DNA of 64,000 bases from Fusibacillus kribbianus (lineage in GTDB: Bacteria; Bacillota; Clostridia; Lachnospirales; Lachnospiraceae). Position 1 is the first letter of the stretch. Every line of letters begins with the position of its first letter. The translations under genes were made by a program, and so were the position numbers. Location: positions 62,001-126,000 of the forward strand of contig NZ_JASGBQ010000001.1 in assembly GCF_030053595.1 (NCBI RefSeq), given 5' to 3'. This document shows positions 52,601 through 60,887 of the stretch, piece by piece. The notes under the pieces are model-generated. The model saw only the letters and a list, made by a program, of their open reading frames with translations. It was not told the DNA's origin and made no database searches.

Positions 52601-54069
52601 GTAATGAAAAAGAGGCAAAGCGCGTCAGCTTTCCGGTGGCCATTCTCACCCTGGTGATCATGGTTGCCATCATGGCCTTCGGATTCCTGATCTCCAAGTG
52701 GATCTGGGGAAGCTCCCTTGCCACTGTAACTGTATTTATCTTGGTTCTTCTGGCCATGGTGATCGTTGCCCTCTGTGCCGGTTTTAAAATGAACGACATC
52801 CAGACAGCACTGGTGGACGGCTGTAAAAAAGCCATCCTTGTTGTCCTGATCCTGCTGACCGTCGGCATGGTGGTCGGAACCTGGATCGTTTCCGGCGTCA
52901 TTCCTTCCATCATCTACTACGGACTGAAGATCCTTCATCCGTCCGTATTCCTGCTGGTAGGCTTTTTGATCTGCTGCATCGTATCCTTTTTCACCGGCAG
53001 CTGCTACACTGCTGTGGCAACCCTCGGTGTTGCATTCATGGGCATCGGCTCCGGCCTCGGCGTAGGCGCCGGCCTGACTGCAGGTATGGTTATCTCCGGT
53101 TCCATCTTCGGTGATAAGATGTCTCCGTTCTCCGATACCACCAACCTGGCTCCTGCCGTTGCAGGCACCGACATTTTCCTGCATATCAAATCCATGCTGT
53201 ATACGACCGTTCCCGCCACGGTGATCGCGGCTGTTCTGTACTTCATCCTTGGTCTGCGGTACAGCTCTTCCAGCATCGATGTGGCTAACGTGACAGCCAT
53301 CACCGAAGGGATTACCGGAGCCTTCAATGTGAATCCGTTCCTGATCCTGGTTCCTGTGCTGACGATCGTTCTTGTTATCAAAAAGGTTCCCGCCTTCCTG
53401 GCACTGCTGGCAGGCGCCCTCATGGGACTTGTGATCGCCTTCATCGCTCAGCCTCAGTTCGCCCCCGGCGCCATCTTAAATTCCATGGCTTCCGGCTTCA
53501 GCGGTGAGTTTGAGAACGCTATGGTGGCAAGACTCTTTAACCGCGGCGGTGTTTCCAGCATGATGACCACCGTTTCCCTGACGCTTCTCTGCCTGGCCTT
53601 CGGTGAACTGATCACCAGAATGGGTGTGCTTTCCGCCATCCTGGACAAGCTTGGTTCTCTGGTAAAGAAACCCGGTTCTCTCGTGATCACCACTCTGGTT
53701 TCCTGCCTGATGACCGTGATCCTGACTGCCAGCCAGTACGTGGCGATCCTGCTTCCCGGCGAGATCTTCCAGGATTCCTACAAGAAAGCAGACGTTGCCC
53801 CTTATGTTCTCTCCAGAACCCTGGAGGACGGCGGTACCATCTTCTCCTATCTGGTACCCTGGTCCGCAGCAGCCCTCTATGTATCTTCCACGTTAGAGGT
53901 CTCCACCACTGCTTACCTGCCCTACGCCTTCCTGCCGATGCTCTGCCCGATCTTCGCGATCATCTATGCGGCTACCGGATTTGCAGTATTTAAGACCGAC
54001 GGCTCCCCTGTAAAGGGCAAAGGCCTTTGGTTCAATAAGAAGGCCAAGCTGGCTGCACAGAAGAAATAA
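52597..54069 (+). CDS. NhaC-family transporter in the lysine-riboswitch operon
   Basis: 490 residues with about 11-12 membrane helices. NhaC-superfamily marks: FFTGSCYTAVATLGVAFMGI, SGSIFGDKMSPFSDTTNLAP, LTASQYVAILLPGEIF. ATG 52597 overlaps the hyuB-like stop (ATGA) and has AAAGGAGG upstream. NhaC-type proteins under lysine riboswitches have been predicted to be lysine transporters (LysW type), so lysine or a lysine derivative is the best guess. It differs clearly from the NhaC at 29685. A strong terminator follows. Confidence 0.9.
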   Translation: MSNEKEAKRVSFPVAILTLVIMVAIMAFGFLISKWIWGSSLATVTVFILVLLAMVIVALCAGFKMNDIQTALVDGCKKAILVVLILLTVGMVVGTWIVSGVIPSIIYYGLKILHPSVFLLVGFLICCIVSFFTGSCYTAVATLGVAFMGIGSGLGVGAGLTAGMVISGSIFGDKMSPFSDTTNLAPAVAGTDIFLHIKSMLYTTVPATVIAAVLYFILGLRYSSSSIDVANVTAITEGITGAFNVNPFLILVPVLTIVLVIKKVPAFLALLAGALMGLVIAFIAQPQFAPGAILNSMASGFSGEFENAMVARLFNRGGVSSMMTTVSLTLLCLAFGELITRMGVLSAILDKLGSLVKKPGSLVITTLVSCLMTVILTASQYVAILLPGEIFQDSYKKADVAPYVLSRTLEDGGTIFSYLVPWSAAALYVSSTLEVSTTAYLPYAFLPMLCPIFAIIYAATGFAVFKTDGSPVKGKGLWFNKKAKLAAQKK

Positions 54070-54088
54070 GATATCCGTAAAATAATTT

Positions 54089-54126
54089 ATCCTCCGTATG
54101 AGTCAGATCATACGGAGGATTTTTTC
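54089..54126. terminator. Terminator of the riboswitch operon
   Basis: ATCCTCCGTATG / CATACGGAGGAT followed by TTTTTTC on the plus strand; also suited to end holA on the minus strand. Confidence 0.9.
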
Positions 54127-54204
54127 TAAAGCATTTTATTTTCCCTGTAACATTCATAAATATACGACGGATTTTCATAATACACACTGCATACGTTACA
54201 AGAC

Positions 54205-55185
54205 TCATCGTTTTTCGGAAAGCTCCGTGATCAGAAGCTCCACCGCCAGCGTGTCGGCCAGACGTCCTGTTTTGACCGCCTCCTCCGCCTCCACACATTT
54301 TTCCACACAGGCTCTGAGCTCCGAAAGCCGGTAGCCCCTTGCCTGAGCCATGGCTTTTGCCGCCACAAAAGGCTGAATGCCTGCTTTTTTGGCGATCTCC
54401 TCCTTTCCCTTTCCCGAAGCTGCCAGCTCCTTCACCACAAGAAGCTGGTTAAACTGCCGTGCAATGAGAAAAAGGATGCGCATAGGCGGCTCCTTCAGAG
54501 CCATCAGATCATAGTATTTATCGAGGGCAGCCTTCTGCCGCCCGGATGCAAGATCCGTGATCATATCAAAAATCCGACCCGTGATCTGTACGGAACAGAT
54601 GGCCTCCACATCGGCCGGAAGGATCCCCTCCCGCCCCTCCGTGTACGCCAGAAGCTTATCCAGCTCCGTCCGGATATGCTCCATATCATCCCCCACAGAG
54701 CTCAGGAAAAGCTCCATGGCCGCCTGGGAGATCTGTCTGTTTTCCTGCTTCAGAAGCCGCAGAATCCAGGCCTTCAGCTGCGCCTCCGGCTGGCGGGAAA
54801 GCTCCGTCACATAGCCAAGCTCCTTCACCTTCTTGTAGAGCTTATTGCGCTTGTCCACCTGCTCCTCCACAAACAGGAGCACCGTGCTGTCCGGCATGCC
54901 GGGCAGATAGGAGGCCAGCGGCTCCGCATCTTTTTTGAACAGACCGCTGTTCTCAATGAGGATCAGCCTCTTTTCGGCAAAGAAGGGCATGGTGTCCGCC
55001 AGGCTGATCACCTCGCTCACATCCGTTTCTTTCCCGTAAAAGCTCTGGAAGTTCATGGCATCGTCTCCCAGAATCGCCTCCCGAATCTGATTTTTATAGC
55101 TCTTTTTTAAAAAGGCCTCCTCGCCATACAGACAGTAAACCTTCTTAAAGGTTCGGTTTTTGATATCTTGATTCAGAATTTTCAT
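54205..55185 (-). CDS. holA: DNA polymerase III delta subunit HolA
   Basis: Clamp-loader subunit that opens the beta clamp. 326 residues. N-terminal YCLYGEEAFLKKSYKNQI, SLADTMPFFAEKRLILIENS, then VEEQVDKRNKLYKKVKELGY, the domain III segment IDMITDLASGR-type (FDMITDLASGRQKAALDKYY) and C-terminal RILFLIARQFNQLLVVKELA, KAGIQPFVAAKAMAQARGY. It overlaps the upstream carbohydrate kinase gene by 4 bases, so translation is coupled to it rather than to comEC, its usual neighbour. Confidence 0.93.
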   Translation of the reverse strand: MKILNQDIKNRTFKKVYCLYGEEAFLKKSYKNQIREAILGDDAMNFQSFYGKETDVSEVISLADTMPFFAEKRLILIENSGLFKKDAEPLASYLPGMPDSTVLLFVEEQVDKRNKLYKKVKELGYVTELSRQPEAQLKAWILRLLKQENRQISQAAMELFLSSVGDDMEHIRTELDKLLAYTEGREGILPADVEAICSVQITGRIFDMITDLASGRQKAALDKYYDLMALKEPPMRILFLIARQFNQLLVVKELAASGKGKEEIAKKAGIQPFVAAKAMAQARGYRLSELRACVEKCVEAEEAVKTGRLADTLAVELLITELSEKR

Positions 55186-56150
55186 TTCCTGAGATATTCC
55201 TCAAACTGCTCTGCCGTCGCATAGGAGGCAATGGCTCCGTTGCCCTGAACACTGTATTCACAGTACCGGTTGGAGAACAGCAGATACTCCGCCAGCTTCT
55301 CCGACGTCAGATCCTTCAGGGTATCCACGGTCACGCCATCCCTGGAAAGCTGATACAGGAAGGAACCGCAGAAGGCATCCCCTGCGCCGGTGGTATCGAT
55401 GGCCTTCACCTTTCTGGAAGGTGCCTCGGCACAGGCTGTCCTGGTGTAAGCCTCCGCTCCGTCAGAACCCTTGGTATAGATCACCAGCTGAACATTGCCC
55501 TGGAACAGAACATCCTTTGCATCCTCCACCTTCGTCTTGCCGGTAATAAACTCCAGCTCCTCATCGGAGATCTTCAGCACATGGGCATAGGGAATGAATT
55601 CCAGGATCGCCCGGCGAAGCTCATCGTAATCCTTCCACAGAGGCAGGCGGATGTTAGGATCAAAGCTGATCATGTCACCGCATTCCAGTGCGTAGGTAAT
55701 GGCTTTTCTGTGTGCCTCCTTCATGGGGAAATCACCCAGGCACAGAGAGCAGAAATGGAGGGCATAGGCATCCTCAAACCAGGATTTTTCCACCACATCC
55801 GCACTCATCAGCATGTCGGCGCTGGGCTTTCTGTAGAAGGAGAAATCGCGGTTTCCATCCTCTTTTAAGGACACAAAGGCCAGACAGGTATTTGCCTCAT
55901 CGGTGCGAAGCACATGGCTCACATCAATGCCGTGGCCGACAAACTCATCCACGATCCTGTCACCGAAAGCATCCTGTCCCAGCTGGGTGATCATGGCTGC
56001 CGGGCCGCCAAGCTTGATATAAGCGCCGCCCACATTGGCGGGAGCACCGCCTACAACGCCTTTAAAATCCTTAACTTCCTTGAGTTCACAGCCGATCTGA
56101 TGAGGTACAAAATCAATGAGCGCCTCTCCGATGGAAATCAGTCTCTTCAT
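55182..56150 (-). CDS. PfkB-family carbohydrate kinase (fructokinase-like)
   Basis: 322 residues. N-terminal SIGEALIDFVP and GGAPANVGGAYIKLGGPAA; sugar-binding NTCLAFVSLKEDGNRDFSFYRKPSADMLM; catalytic anion hole DTTGAGDAFCGSFLYQL with the base Asp. The pattern fits fructokinases that act on free fructose or sucrose-derived fructose. No sugar transporter or hydrolase is adjacent. AGGAGGA precedes ATG 56150. Promoter at 56210-56238. Confidence 0.9.
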   Translation of the reverse strand: MKRLISIGEALIDFVPHQIGCELKEVKDFKGVVGGAPANVGGAYIKLGGPAAMITQLGQDAFGDRIVDEFVGHGIDVSHVLRTDEANTCLAFVSLKEDGNRDFSFYRKPSADMLMSADVVEKSWFEDAYALHFCSLCLGDFPMKEAHRKAITYALECGDMISFDPNIRLPLWKDYDELRRAILEFIPYAHVLKISDEELEFITGKTKVEDAKDVLFQGNVQLVIYTKGSDGAEAYTRTACAEAPSRKVKAIDTTGAGDAFCGSFLYQLSRDGVTVDTLKDLTSEKLAEYLLFSNRYCEYSVQGNGAIASYATAEQFEEYLRK

Positions 56151-56209
56151 AATATCCTCCTGAATATTCGTCCTTTTTGCAGGCTTCCTTCAGCCTGTAT
56201 CTGAATCCC

Positions 56210-56238
56210 ATTTTATCATATTCTCATTGTCATGTCAC
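56210..56238 (-). promoter_or_regulatory. Promoter of the kinase-holA pair
   Basis: GTGACA, 17 bp, TAAAAT preceded by TGA (extended -10), minus strand. A leader hairpin CAGGCTGAAGGAAGCCTG lies downstream. Confidence 0.5.
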
Positions 56239-56284
56239 TCAGTTTTCAAAATCCGCCTTCATTTTATATTCCGGGTACCGACGC

Positions 56285-57307
56285 CTACCGGCCCTCTTTT
56301 CCTCTGGCCACTGCCCTCACGACCGCATAAAGAGCCGCAAACAATACTCCGGCCACCGGCCAGATCAGCCCTGCCATCCGATAATTGTCTGTAACAAAGA
56401 TCACGATCAGAAAAACAGCCGTCACCGTACACCAGTAAGCCGTCGCAAAAGCAGAGGTCCGTCTGGTGATCTCCTTGTTTTCCCTGGTATACTCCTCCTC
56501 CTGAAGGAGCTTCTGATAGCTTCCGTTGATCATCCCCACCCTTATAAAGGAATAGACTCCACAGGCAACCAAAAACAGAAGAAGTCCTACCCCGTAAACA
56601 AGTAAGAGTTCGTTTTCTTCTCCTCCCAGGACCAGTGCCGCCATGATGGGGATCACACTACCGATGCAGAGCACCACACCGGCTGCAATTCCCATCCGGA
56701 ATGCAGGGGCAAAGGCTTCCTTCTTTTTCTCAACATATTCCCGGAGCCCCTCCTCCAGCCGCAGCGGCTCCTTTTCCAGATATTCATATTTCGAAAGCTT
56801 CATGCCATGAAGGATCAGTAAAGCCACCGCCGCCGCTATCATGACAAGCAAAACGATCACACCGATTCCTCCGGCTGCATTTTCTCCGATGAGATGGGAC
56901 CGGTATTCAGACAGTCCGCCCAGTACCACCAGACAGATGGGAGACAGAATACACATGGAAACGGCTCCGGCGATCCATCTGGATTCCTTTCCTGTCACTT
57001 CCATAAAAGCATCTGCCTCATCAGCCGAAACAATGCGTTCCGTTTTCTCTGGCAGCACCTCCGCCGTCCTGCTCTCCGGATCCTCCGGCCTTCTGCCCTC
57101 ATCCGTACAGGCCTGTTCCTTCAGAAGATAATCGGTTGTGACCCCGAATAACTCACTCATCCGGATAATTTTATCCAGATCCGGGATCGATGAACCGAGT
57201 TCCCATTTTGATACTGACTGTCTGGACACCCCAAGCTGCTCTGCCAGCCCCTCCTGGGACCACCCGCACTGCTTTCTCAGCAGTGCAATCTTTTCTGCGA
57301 GAATCAT
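56285..57307 (-). CDS. XRE-family regulator with membrane domain
   Basis: 340 residues. HTH in the first 65 residues ([53 protein letters not shown]). A polar linker (66-110) follows, then about six or seven membrane helices (from 110 to the end) separated by a basic amphipathic part ([20 protein letters not shown]). Such membrane-tethered XRE proteins are common in Lachnospiraceae; ligand unknown. ATG 57307 has GAAAGGATG upstream, a TGCTAAAAT extended -10, and two direct repeats at 57362-57407 that may be its operators. Confidence 0.88.
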   Translation of the reverse strand: MILAEKIALLRKQCGWSQEGLAEQLGVSRQSVSKWELGSSIPDLDKIIRMSELFGVTTDYLLKEQACTDEGRRPEDPESRTAEVLPEKTERIVSADEADAFMEVTGKESRWIAGAVSMCILSPICLVVLGGLSEYRSHLIGENAAGGIGVIVLLVMIAAAVALLILHGMKLSKYEYLEKEPLRLEEGLREYVEKKKEAFAPAFRMGIAAGVVLCIGSVIPIMAALVLGGEENELLLVYGVGLLLFLVACGVYSFIRVGMINGSYQKLLQEEEYTRENKEITRRTSAFATAYWCTVTAVFLIVIFVTDNYRMAGLIWPVAGVLFAALYAVVRAVARGKEGR

Positions 57308-57340
57308 ATGATTTCATCCTTTCTCCGTAATTTTCTGTCC

Positions 57341-59893
57341 CTATTTTAGCAAAAAATCCGGTTGACAACTACCAATTGCCCACGGAATTTTGTCAACTAT
57401 CGGTTGCACCCGGGAAACTTCATCGAATGCATCCCCAATCGTAACTGTTTTTCCAGAACGCGCATCCTTTTGAAAAATCCACTTCCCGTTTTTCTGACCT
57501 GTCACAACAAGCTTTCTATTCAGAGCCTTTATTTGAACGGCGCCCAGTTCATCGGTGCGAAACACCTCCGTCCCCATATTCAAAAGACACTCCAGCGTTT
57601 CCTTATGCGGATGCCCGTATCGGTTATCGTTTCCCACGGAAATCACAGCTGTGCGCGGTCGGAGCACCTCATAAAACTCCTTTAAAGCAGAATTTTTCGA
57701 CCCGTGATGGGGAACCTTCAGAACTTCGATCCCTTTTCCGTCCTTCACCAGAGCTGCCAGTTTTTCTGTCACCCTCTGCTGCCCCTCTCCCTCCAGGTCT
57801 CCGGTAAACAGCACATCAAACTGCCGCCAGGAAAACCACAGTACCATAGAATTCCCATTTCCATCTCCTTCCCCCTCACAGGTCTTTTCCGTCCCATCCT
57901 CCGGCCAGAGACAGGTAAAGGCTGCCTCCCCAACCCGAAGCCGCTCCCCTGCTTCCAGGTACAAAACCGGTATTCCAAGGGACTCCGCCTGCTCCTCCAT
58001 GGCAGCAAGCCCCTGCTGCTCCCCCTGTCCCGCCGGCAGAATCAGGGTACCGATGCGCCCCAATTCCATAAGCTGGCAGATCCCGTTCGTATGGTCGGAA
58101 TCGCCATGGCTGATCAGTGCAAAATCCACCCTTCCCACAGCCCTGCAGTCCAGAAAGGGTTCCAGAAGGTAGGGTCCCACCTGTTTTTCATCACTGCTTC
58201 CTCCGTCAATGAGAAAGGTGATTCCTTCCGGGATTCGCACAAAGCAGCAGTCGCCCTGTCCCACATCCAAAAAGGTCATTTCCAGTTTTCTATCGGGAAA
58301 GGGCATCAGACACAGAAGCAATCCGGTGAGACAGACCAGAGACAGTCCTCTCCAAACGCCCTTTTTTTCTACAGCCCGTCTCTTAACCGTGCTGCAAAGG
58401 ATCAAAAGCAAACAGGCATACCCCGCCAGCTGCCAGCCCTCCGGCCTTCCGGTCCGCCAGATCGCAATCGGAAGGAGCAGACTTTTTTCCCCCAGGTATT
58501 GATAAAGGCGCAACAGCAGTCCCGCCGGAAACAGGACTCCTGACATTGCCCCCGGGAGCCAGCCTCCAAGCAGTGCTCCCGCCATGCCGGATGCCGCAAC
58601 GACCGTAAAGAGCGGAAGCACCAGCAGATTTAAGCCCAGACTGTAAACAGGAATCTGATAAAAGAAGTACGCCTGGACCGGCAGGGTCATAAGCTGAATG
58701 GAAAGCCCCGGAAGGACAGGGCGGAGAAAGCCGGGAAGCTCTGCCTTTCTTAAAAGCGGATGCAGAAGTCCCAATCCGAGCACTGCCCCAAAGGACAGCA
58801 GAAATCCGCTCTGAAGCAGCAGAAGCGGGCTGGAGATCAGGAGCAGGAGGGCGGAAAAAGCGGCTGCCGATGCCATATCATACTGCCGCCCCATGGCCTG
58901 TCCTGCCCCGTACACCGAAAGCATCAGAAAAGCCCTTGCCGCACTCGTCCCCTCTCCGCTGAGAAGATAGTAACAGAATGCGGCCGCAGCCCCTGCCAGG
59001 GCTGCTGTCCGATAGGCGCCCTTTCGTCTTCGGCGAAACAGACGGTAGACTCCCATTCCGACCAGTGAAATATGCAGACCGCTGATGGCCAGCAGATGGC
59101 CGATCCCGCAATCCTCATACAGGGAAACCGTTTCTTTCTCCGCCGCCCATTTTTCTCCCAGAACCATGGCCCGAAAAAGGCCGGCCGTTTCCTCCCCCGC
59201 CGCCTTTTCCAGATTTCTTCCAAAGGCCTGCCGCAAAAGGCGCATTCCCCGCTTCAGATAATCGATCCTTCCCGACACCTCCAGAATCTGTCCCGCCTCG
59301 GCAAGGCAGGAGATCTTCCGGCTCCTGTAATAGCTTTTGCTGTCAAACTGCCCCGGATTTCCCGGTTCCTCCAGAGCAGAAACCGATGCCTCCATGGTGA
59401 CGTTTCTCCCCTCAAGGACTCCATCCTCCAGATTCTCTCCAAACACCAAAACGCCATCGGCCGGATATGTCCCATCTGTCAGCCTGATCTCACAGCCCCG
59501 AAGCCACAGGCGGAATTCCTCCCGCTTTCTGCCGGACTGATAAGAAATATTACGAAGTTCGATCCTCTCCACGGTTCCAGACACCACCGCCGGTGCCTGT
59601 TCCATTCCGGATTCTGCCAGCCGTTTCTCCAGTTTTTCCAGATCGGATGAATGATATACCGCACTGCATCTGAAATACCCCAGCACAAAAAACAAGGGCA
59701 AAGCAAGCCATAAAAGCCTGCTCTGCCCGCTTTTCTTTTTTCCGTAAAAAACCACCGCCATCCCCGCTGCCGCAAAAAACGCCGCCAGAAGGCCGCCGGC
59801 AATCCCCGGCAGACCTCCCGACCCAAAGCCCTGCAGGATCAGCACCTCTCCAAGCGCATATGCTCCCGCATACCACAGCAATGGTCGTTTCAA
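57341..59893 (-). CDS. comEC: DNA internalisation/competence protein ComEC/Rec2
   Basis: Channel for single-stranded DNA uptake. 850 residues. N-terminal helices and DUF4131 region (to about 200, including the OB-like AVVSGTVERIELRNIS), the competence domain (LFRAMVLGEKWAAEKETVSL, DCGIGHLLAISGLHISLVGM, about 235-480) and a C-terminal metallo-beta-lactamase-like domain (FLDVGQGDCCFVRIPEGITF, DGGSS, SHGDSDHTNG, LFTGDLEGEGQ, KVPHHGSKNS, about 545-800). The start is TTG 59893 behind GAGAGG. The last 35 residues after KDARSGKTV are unusual and overlap the XRE operator region. It lies downstream of GerMN in a comEA-RR-HK-gerMN-comEC run. Confidence 0.93.
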   Translation of the reverse strand: MKRPLLWYAGAYALGEVLILQGFGSGGLPGIAGGLLAAFFAAAGMAVVFYGKKKSGQSRLLWLALPLFFVLGYFRCSAVYHSSDLEKLEKRLAESGMEQAPAVVSGTVERIELRNISYQSGRKREEFRLWLRGCEIRLTDGTYPADGVLVFGENLEDGVLEGRNVTMEASVSALEEPGNPGQFDSKSYYRSRKISCLAEAGQILEVSGRIDYLKRGMRLLRQAFGRNLEKAAGEETAGLFRAMVLGEKWAAEKETVSLYEDCGIGHLLAISGLHISLVGMGVYRLFRRRRKGAYRTAALAGAAAAFCYYLLSGEGTSAARAFLMLSVYGAGQAMGRQYDMASAAAFSALLLLISSPLLLLQSGFLLSFGAVLGLGLLHPLLRKAELPGFLRPVLPGLSIQLMTLPVQAYFFYQIPVYSLGLNLLVLPLFTVVAASGMAGALLGGWLPGAMSGVLFPAGLLLRLYQYLGEKSLLLPIAIWRTGRPEGWQLAGYACLLLILCSTVKRRAVEKKGVWRGLSLVCLTGLLLCLMPFPDRKLEMTFLDVGQGDCCFVRIPEGITFLIDGGSSDEKQVGPYLLEPFLDCRAVGRVDFALISHGDSDHTNGICQLMELGRIGTLILPAGQGEQQGLAAMEEQAESLGIPVLYLEAGERLRVGEAAFTCLWPEDGTEKTCEGEGDGNGNSMVLWFSWRQFDVLFTGDLEGEGQQRVTEKLAALVKDGKGIEVLKVPHHGSKNSALKEFYEVLRPRTAVISVGNDNRYGHPHKETLECLLNMGTEVFRTDELGAVQIKALNRKLVVTGQKNGKWIFQKDARSGKTVTIGDAFDEVSRVQPIVDKIPWAIGSCQPDFLLK
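57362..57407. repeat. Two 18-bp direct repeats upstream of the XRE gene
   Basis: TTGACAACTACCAATTGC (57362-57379) and TTGTCAACTATCGGTTGC (57390-57407) match at 14 of 18 positions, 28 bp apart. Each contains CAAC...(G/A)TTG half-sites. They lie within the comEC 3' end and about 55-100 bp before the XRE start. Confidence 0.55.
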
Positions 59894-59907
59894 ATCTTCA
59901 TTCCTCT

Positions 59908-60873
59908 CTATTTTCCGCTTTTCGTTCCGGTCTCCTGCTTCTCCATATATTCCAGATTCCTCTCCAGAGGCTTTTCCAGTGAAATGCTGTCCCGGAACCG
60001 GATATTGCTGACGCCCTCCACGGAGATCTGCACCTTATTCACATTGGGAAGCTCCGTCAGGGAATCGACAATGGAATAAATGGGAATATAATCGTTCACA
60101 TTCAGCGCATCATTCAGAAACGCCGAATCAAAATTCACATAACAGATTCCCTTCCGCACCGACACGGAAAGAGCCGTCGCCGTATCCGGCAGCGTCGCAT
60201 AACGCCCCTCTTCCGTAGGCCCTGCAAGCAGCTGTTCAATGACCAGCTGTTCCTTGGAAATGCCGGCGCTTCCCACCACCGTCCGCTCTGTCTCCAGGAG
60301 ACTGGTTCCGCTCTCATCGGCAAAATACAAGGTCAGCTGTACCCGCTGCAGTTCTGCCGTACTGTCCCCGGAGCTCTCCACAAAGGAGGAGGCTGACATC
60401 AGAGTAATGGCATTGTTGGCCACATCTGTCAGAGGCTGGTCGTTAATATAAAAGCCGACAAACTCCACGCCGTCGATCTGCGTCAGCGTCTTTACCACCG
60501 CCGCCCGGCACATGATCTCGCGTATGGAATTCATCCCGTTATAAGCAGCATTGAAATAGACAAACAGCTGACCGCTGTCATTAGTCTGCATTTTTGTGAC
60601 CTTGACCTCCTCGGGAATGGCAGACAGAAGCTCCATATTCTTCGGCGGCTGCCGGAGCGCCTCCACAAGCTCTTCGGCCAGAGATACCACTCCGTCCGTT
60701 TCTGTTTTTTCCGACTGATAGATCTCTGTTCCCAGCTTTGTCAGGCTCTGATTGGTATAATAGAGGAAATATTCTCCCTCAGACAGTTCAACCGGTTTAT
60801 TCTCTTTCTTCCCACAGGCGGAAAGTCCGCAGACGATCGCCAGGAGAAGGACCAGATATTTCATTCGTTTCAT
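59908..60873 (-). CDS. GerMN-domain lipoprotein
   Basis: 321 residues. Lipoprotein signal MKRMKYLVLLLAIVCGLSAC with lipobox LSAC. Two GerMN-type repeats: residues about 35-165 (YFLYYTNQSLTKL, EELVEALRQPPKN, LFVYFNAAYNGM, REIMCRAAVVKTLTQI, VEFVGFYINDQPL) and about 180-300 (QLTLYFADESGTSLLETERT, KEQLVIEQLLAGPTEE, CYVNFDSAFLNDA, YSIVDSLTELPNVNKVQISV). GerM is a spore-envelope protein of Bacillus, but GerMN also occurs next to WalKR-like systems as here. ATG 60873 has GGAGGGG seven bases upstream. Confidence 0.9.
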   Translation of the reverse strand: MKRMKYLVLLLAIVCGLSACGKKENKPVELSEGEYFLYYTNQSLTKLGTEIYQSEKTETDGVVSLAEELVEALRQPPKNMELLSAIPEEVKVTKMQTNDSGQLFVYFNAAYNGMNSIREIMCRAAVVKTLTQIDGVEFVGFYINDQPLTDVANNAITLMSASSFVESSGDSTAELQRVQLTLYFADESGTSLLETERTVVGSAGISKEQLVIEQLLAGPTEEGRYATLPDTATALSVSVRKGICYVNFDSAFLNDALNVNDYIPIYSIVDSLTELPNVNKVQISVEGVSNIRFRDSISLEKPLERNLEYMEKQETGTKSGK

Positions 60874-60887
60874 GGCTTCCCCTCCTG

